DNA from: Pseudobdellovibrionaceae bacterium
Lineage (GTDB): Bacteria > Bdellovibrionota > Bdellovibrionia > Bdellovibrionales > UBA1609
Assembly: GCA_023898385.1 (NCBI GenBank)
Contig: CP060220.1
Location: 2,914,001-2,978,000 of the forward strand
Length of the DNA stretch: 64,000 bases
Direction of reading: 5' to 3'
Below, in pieces: positions 60,309 through 64,000 of this stretch. Under the pieces are notes generated by a model that was not told the origin of the DNA, did not search any database, and was given only the letters and a program-made list of their open reading frames with translations. The position numbers and the translations under genes are program-made. How positions within the stretch are numbered: position 1 is the stretch's first letter; every line of letters begins with the position of its first letter.

Positions 60309-60793
60309 AACTTCTTTTCGGACGAAGGGCCAAAAAACTTGAGGTATATTTGGCGTCTTCAGCGATTCCTTATGAGATACGGGTGTAAGGTGTGGTTTTT
60401 ATCGTGACCGTAGCAAAAATAGAGGTTTGTCGTCAGAATTTGAGGGCCCTTGTTCAGTTTTTGCGGAGATTTAGGTAAAACGAAGAGGCTAATAACCTCG
60501 GGTATAGCCAATGGAATGGTAATGAGCCGAAGAATTGCAGAAAAATGTAGCCGACAGTAAGAAAAGCCCTGTTTCTCAATTTGAGACGTTTTGGTCTCCC
60601 TATGATTTAATTTTTGATAGCGTTCAGGTTATCCCATTGAGAAAAAATCCGGTGCGACGAACTGTTGTGATGGCAGTCTTGGGTAGCATAAACCCATTGG
60701 ATGCCACAATTTTCTTTGCTGGAAAGACCTTGGTTAAAACGAATAATTGGCCACTATTGTGATCACCCTTAAGGGTCCCGCAACGTTTACGGC
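60309..60793. other. Intergenic region between two CxLxDN lipoprotein genes
   Basis: About 485 bases. It contains a 20-base stretch (60359-60378, beginning TTCAGCGATTCC) that recurs upstream of the next lipoprotein gene at 62733. A 75-codon plus-strand frame (60535-60762, TTG start) has no ribosome site and no recognisable product. Confidence 0.4.
60359..60378. repeat. 20-bp upstream motif, copy 1
   Basis: It begins TTCAGCGATTCC and ends TATGAGA, and lies 51 bases before the start of the beta-propeller lipoprotein gene. The same 20 bases occur at 62733-62752. They may be a shared regulatory site. Confidence 0.6.
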
Positions 60794-62608
60794 CTACGGA
60801 ATATACTCACCCAAGTTGTCTATCCATCGCAATCGCGGCGTATCACTTTCGTCGTCCACGCGCCAAATCGAGTAAAGGTCCCACCCTTGATAGGTACTTC
60901 TTTGCTTAAGCTCGAGAGCGGTCTTGGATTCGCCCGTCGCGATGGTGCACGTGGGGCTACAGGTCGCGGTGTCCAAATAGTAGGCTGCCGCTGGAGGGAA
61001 AGCCGGCGTCACAGAAAATAAAAATCCCGTCTCCGGGGACACACCTGTCGCAGATACATTGCCCAGGTTAAAAATATAATATCCCATGCCGAGCCAGTTG
61101 CTCAGTAGGCCGCTGGCACAGTCCGTTCCCACTACAGTGCCGTCAAAAAAACTATTGTATACAGCTTGACTAGTGCCAATACCGCTCGCGCTATTAAACG
61201 TGCAAGTGCCTGTTTGTGTCGATGAGACAGTGGCCGTGCTTGTTGCGTATCGAATGTAAGAGGAACCCTTACCTATGCCCGCTGACGTTCCCGTCGACGA
61301 CACTGTTCCGCTACTAAATACATAGTCTGCACCACTGCTGACGTCTCCGTAAATTCCGCCAGCATAGTTTGAACCAACTATGTCGGCAGAAACTGTCGCA
61401 TATGCAATACTGCCAGTGCCCCAGCCTACAACGCCTCCGGCTCGGTTGGAGACAGATTCTATGCGGCCGCTCACGCTAACGTGGCGAATAGCCCCGTTAT
61501 TCATCCACCCCGCGATACCACCGCTATAGTAGGCTCCTCTAAAATCTGCGTTTATTACTTTTAAATTACTAACCTGCCCGTCCAGTTTTGCAAAAATAGA
61601 CGCATTGTTGGCATTTTGTCGATTTAGCCCATCAACGGTATGGTTATTGCCGTCAAAAACGCCTGTGAAAGACTGCGGTCCCACATCGCCAATGGGCGTC
61701 CAGTTGTCGGCTCCTGAACTGGAAATATCAGAATCAAGAATATAAAACTTAGTGGCATCATTCACGGCAATGGCCTGAAGCCCAGCGAGATTCGTAATTA
61801 AGGAGGGAGGGTTCGATAATTGAGTCACATAAATCCAAGTTCGCTTGGGCTGTAATGAATTTTGCTTAATATAAAAATGCGCAACGCCAATATTTCCCGT
61901 GGTCAAAAACGGGGCGGTGGCCGTGTAGTTGTACGTTGCAGCGAATGTGCCGCCCCCGGAAGGGGCGCATGATACATTTTGGTCTGTTGCGCTGGGGCTT
62001 GTTATTACTACCTCGCCGAGGCTTACATCACAAAGGCCTGTTAAGGTCCATGCGGGAGACATAGTTTCATTCACCGTGCGGGCGGCGATGGAAGCTGAGG
62101 GGTGAGAGTTGCCGGTAAATGCAAGGCGGGGCTCAGCCACTGTGAAGACTGGATCGGCAGATGTGATAGCGTGTCCATCAACGGCAAAATTAAGTGTCCG
62201 CGATATTGCTGAGACTTCGGCATAAAACGTTACTGAGTAAGTTCCATCAGTGTTGTCTGTAATAGTGGAGAGCCAAGCGTCCGTGGCGTTGCCAGCCATC
62301 GATGCTGTTATCGTGGTCGAAGCATCATAAATAGGGTCACCGTATTGGTCGCGCGTGGTGACGGTTACCGAAACAGGGGTATTGCGAATCACGCTGTTGT
62401 TATCGAGTAAGAATGAGCTATTGATTACGCTCAATGTGGGTGGCCCGGAAGGCACCTCAGCGACGGTCGTTTGGTTTTTTATGGTGCCGTAAATTTTGTT
62501 GTCGGCAAGTTGACATGCTGTAAGGGCCGCCAACAATAATACTAAAAAGACTCTATGCCGGCTGCCGTGGTAACGTTCCATTTTTGTAGGACGACATTTT
62601 GCCTCCAT
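60794..62608 (-). CDS. Lipoprotein with Ig-like domains and GLUG repeats, CQLADN leader
   Basis: A protein of 604 residues. The start at 62608 follows GGAG by eight bases; GTG 62617 and ATG 62581 are alternatives. The signal ends LAALTAC. The mature chain begins CQLADNKIYGTI. A filamin/invasin-like Ig domain follows (VIRNTPVSVTVTTRDQYGDP to the SADPVFTV strand), then a second Ig-like part. A GLUG beta-helix starts near GVFDGNNHTVDGL (repeats SGGIAGWMN, AGGVVGWGT, AGGIYGDVS). The end holds a Cys pair (TATCSPTCTIATG). It is probably surface-exposed. Confidence 0.85.
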   Translation of the reverse strand: MEAKCRPTKMERYHGSRHRVFLVLLLAALTACQLADNKIYGTIKNQTTVAEVPSGPPTLSVINSSFLLDNNSVIRNTPVSVTVTTRDQYGDPIYDASTTITASMAGNATDAWLSTITDNTDGTYSVTFYAEVSAISRTLNFAVDGHAITSADPVFTVAEPRLAFTGNSHPSASIAARTVNETMSPAWTLTGLCDVSLGEVVITSPSATDQNVSCAPSGGGTFAATYNYTATAPFLTTGNIGVAHFYIKQNSLQPKRTWIYVTQLSNPPSLITNLAGLQAIAVNDATKFYILDSDISSSGADNWTPIGDVGPQSFTGVFDGNNHTVDGLNRQNANNASIFAKLDGQVSNLKVINADFRGAYYSGGIAGWMNNGAIRHVSVSGRIESVSNRAGGVVGWGTGSIAYATVSADIVGSNYAGGIYGDVSSGADYVFSSGTVSSTGTSAGIGKGSSYIRYATSTATVSSTQTGTCTFNSASGIGTSQAVYNSFFDGTVVGTDCASGLLSNWLGMGYYIFNLGNVSATGVSPETGFLFSVTPAFPPAAAYYLDTATCSPTCTIATGESKTALELKQRSTYQGWDLYSIWRVDDESDTPRLRWIDNLGEYIP

Positions 62609-62924
62609 ATTAAGCACTCCATTAAAATTGATATACTTAGTATCGTCTGATGCGGTGAATAACTTTAGTTATTATTGCGGTATGTTAAAAAATTTCAGAT
62701 ATCAATGTCCGGTTTTTTTGGCCAAAGTACGAATTCAGCGATTCCTTATGAGACACATTCAAAATTGCTTAATTATTGCGCAGGGTTTGTTTTGAATTTA
62801 ACTTTAGAGTTTTGGACAGAAGATCCCAATCCGTCTTATTGTGAGACGGCTACGAACTGGGTTAGGTTGTTGTGCGAGCAATGAACAAGGGGCTTGAGTA
62901 CGGATAACTTGGGTGATCCAAGTC
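62609..62924. other. Intergenic region with upstream motif
   Basis: It contains copy 2 of the 20-base motif. A plus-strand 69-codon frame (62675-62884) has no ribosome site and looks spurious. The right end borders the transposase; terminal inverted repeats are not visible here. Confidence 0.4.
62733..62752. repeat. 20-bp upstream motif, copy 2
   Basis: Same 20 bases as 60359-60378, at about 125 bases before the start of the Ig/GLUG lipoprotein gene. The base after it differs (C instead of T), and then AC follows in both. Confidence 0.6.
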
Positions 62925-64000
62925 TTATGAGGAGTTTATTTCAAGCTTCACGTAGAGAATCGGGTCACTGTAATCGTTGCTGACGATGCTGCTGAATATG
63001 ACAGCCGCTCGTTCCCAAAATCGACGGCAACTGCCGACGGCTTTTATTTGCTTTTTGCCTTCTTTCCAAAGTGTATGGACTTGGGAAAAGAGGTGGGCTA
63101 TCTGTGCGAGCCTAAAAAACACATTTGGTAAATTGCCAAAATGTCCAAAGTTATGAGTTGTGTGAAAGCCCCTTGTTTTTTGCTCATTAAAAGTCACATT
63201 TTCTATGGTAAATCGTGTCGCTCCTCCTTTTGCTATTTCTTTAACGTTGCCGTGATGTAGATTTAGATTTGTGATCCAACTATTGTAGTAAAGAGCCGCC
63301 CCGCTGGGATCTATTTCCGTGTACTCAAGCAGGTTTACGTGCAAGCGATTCTCTGCCTTGTGCTCTTGCTTGAGGGGCAGATTATTTGACCATTCAAAGT
63401 GGTGTTGATGACCCTCTTTGTCTATATACTGCCAAGCCTGTTTTTTGTCGGGCAAGTAATCATACCACGAAAACAGTTCCTTATTGCGCTCGGGCTTGGC
63501 AGTGATTATGAACGACCAGCCGTTATCAATGATTTGTGAAACCACGGTCACTGATGAAAACAAGTTGTCACCGGTTATGCAGATCGGTCGTTTCGGATAA
63601 CTGGAGTTGAGTCTTCGAAGTAGATGTTTGGCCGCGTTGATCTCACAGTCATTTTTGACATAGTCTTCCTGATGTTTTTGTTTTTCTATGGGCTCTTAGG
63701 CCATAGTGAGTGAGATCGGCTGATAAGGGGAAATCAATGAAGCCACAAGCTGACCGTGCATATTCAAGTTGGCGCCCTTGGATCCAGTTCGCAAAAGACA
63801 CTTATCACATCCAATCTTGTAGCTACTCCACTCCCCTGAGCTATCTATGTCTACCAGGTCGAATTTATTTAAAAGACGAAAGGATTGAACGAGCTTCTTG
63901 CGCTCCAGCCGTTGATGGATGAGTTTAAGTACCTGATTAAATGCTTCTGTTGGAATGTCACACAATATATAGCGAAACTGGTCATCGCCAGGGATGCCCT
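62925..64000 (-). pseudogene. DDE transposase interrupted by one in-frame stop (cut by window edge)
   Basis: Two frames (64000-63699 and 63695-62925) are in the same register and separated by a single TAA at 63696-63698 (MA-stop-EPIEKQ). The catalytic triad is recognisable: first Asp in LVDIDSSG, second Asp in ITGDNLF, Glu in FTIENVTFN. NFGHFGNLPNVFFRLAQIAH is the usual C-terminal block. The upstream part reads open to the window edge. It resembles transposases of the DDE class whose family I cannot name with certainty. Unless the stop is bypassed, the element is dead. Confidence 0.8.

Noticed and set aside
60535..60762. 75-codon plus-strand frame in the gap between two lipoprotein genes
   Set aside because: TTG start without a ribosome site and no recognisable feature.
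62675..62884. 69-codon plus-strand frame
   Set aside because: No ribosome site; it crosses the shared 20-bp motif, so it is probably noise.

Overview
The window is about 64 kb of chromosomal DNA with about 52 genes. It holds no rRNA, tRNA or CRISPR array that I can see. The organism is probably a member of the Bdellovibrionota or a related former deltaproteobacterial lineage. This is inferred from the diderm envelope gene set (TonB, ExbB/ExbD, many lipoproteins, a C-terminal-Phe barrel protein), a CFI-box (CFIATASYGS) protein, an orphan Tad/T2SSF gene joined to FHA genes, and many lineage-specific secreted proteins. No 16S gene is present to confirm it.

Layout. 1-300: end of a response regulator gene. 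313-855: small exported protein. 970-6393: peptide ABC transporter operon (binding lipoprotein, two permeases, fused double ATPase). 6491-8281: HAD phosphatase, GNAT acetyltransferase and O-methyltransferase. 8301-11120: AceE-like E1 of a 2-oxoacid dehydrogenase. 11242-14090: TonB-like protein, PP2C phosphatase and a membrane-anchored M23 peptidase, closed by a bidirectional terminator. 14192-15857: truA-rplM-rpsI operon. 16201-19108: an exported protein and a chimeric CFI-box/outer-membrane protein. A long imperfect palindrome follows at 19186-19339. 19357-21986: asd, pssA and a polyprenol/phytol kinase-like gene. 22204-24513: four small envelope proteins. 25201-29898: a large RHS/YD-repeat protein with a relic of an RCC1-repeat gene behind it. 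30215-30756: a ParE/Phd toxin-antitoxin pair. 31009-33021: envelope proteins and a DsbA-like lipoprotein.

33061-39233: a 6.1-kb segment bounded by 43-bp direct repeats of the 3' end of sfsA. It carries an AAA/DUF4143 ATPase and two GLUG-repeat lipoproteins. Each repeat runs into a different in-frame sfsA tail, which looks like site-specific insertion into the end of sfsA. 39177-44470: sfsA, then lipA, an E2, an E3 and lipB, which together build and lipoylate a 2-oxoacid dehydrogenase complex. 44426-45463: exbB/exbD. 45582-47423: a degenerate sulfatase-fold lipoprotein. 47420-53899: a six-gene, end-overlapping operon of TadC-like, DUF192, three membrane-anchored FHA proteins and a degenerate PP2C. 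53929-57070: maf, yggS, proC, divIVA and yggU. 57147-62608: two more large lipoproteins. 62925-64000: a transposase broken by one in-frame stop.

The two most distinctive observations are these. First, four otherwise different lipoproteins (34400, 36026, 57147, 60794) share the mature N-terminal signature C-[QR]-L-[GA]-D-N-x-I-x-G. Second, the FHA/TadC/pseudo-PP2C operon looks like an undescribed membrane phospho-signalling cassette. The sfsA-tail insertion is a third strong candidate for follow-up.
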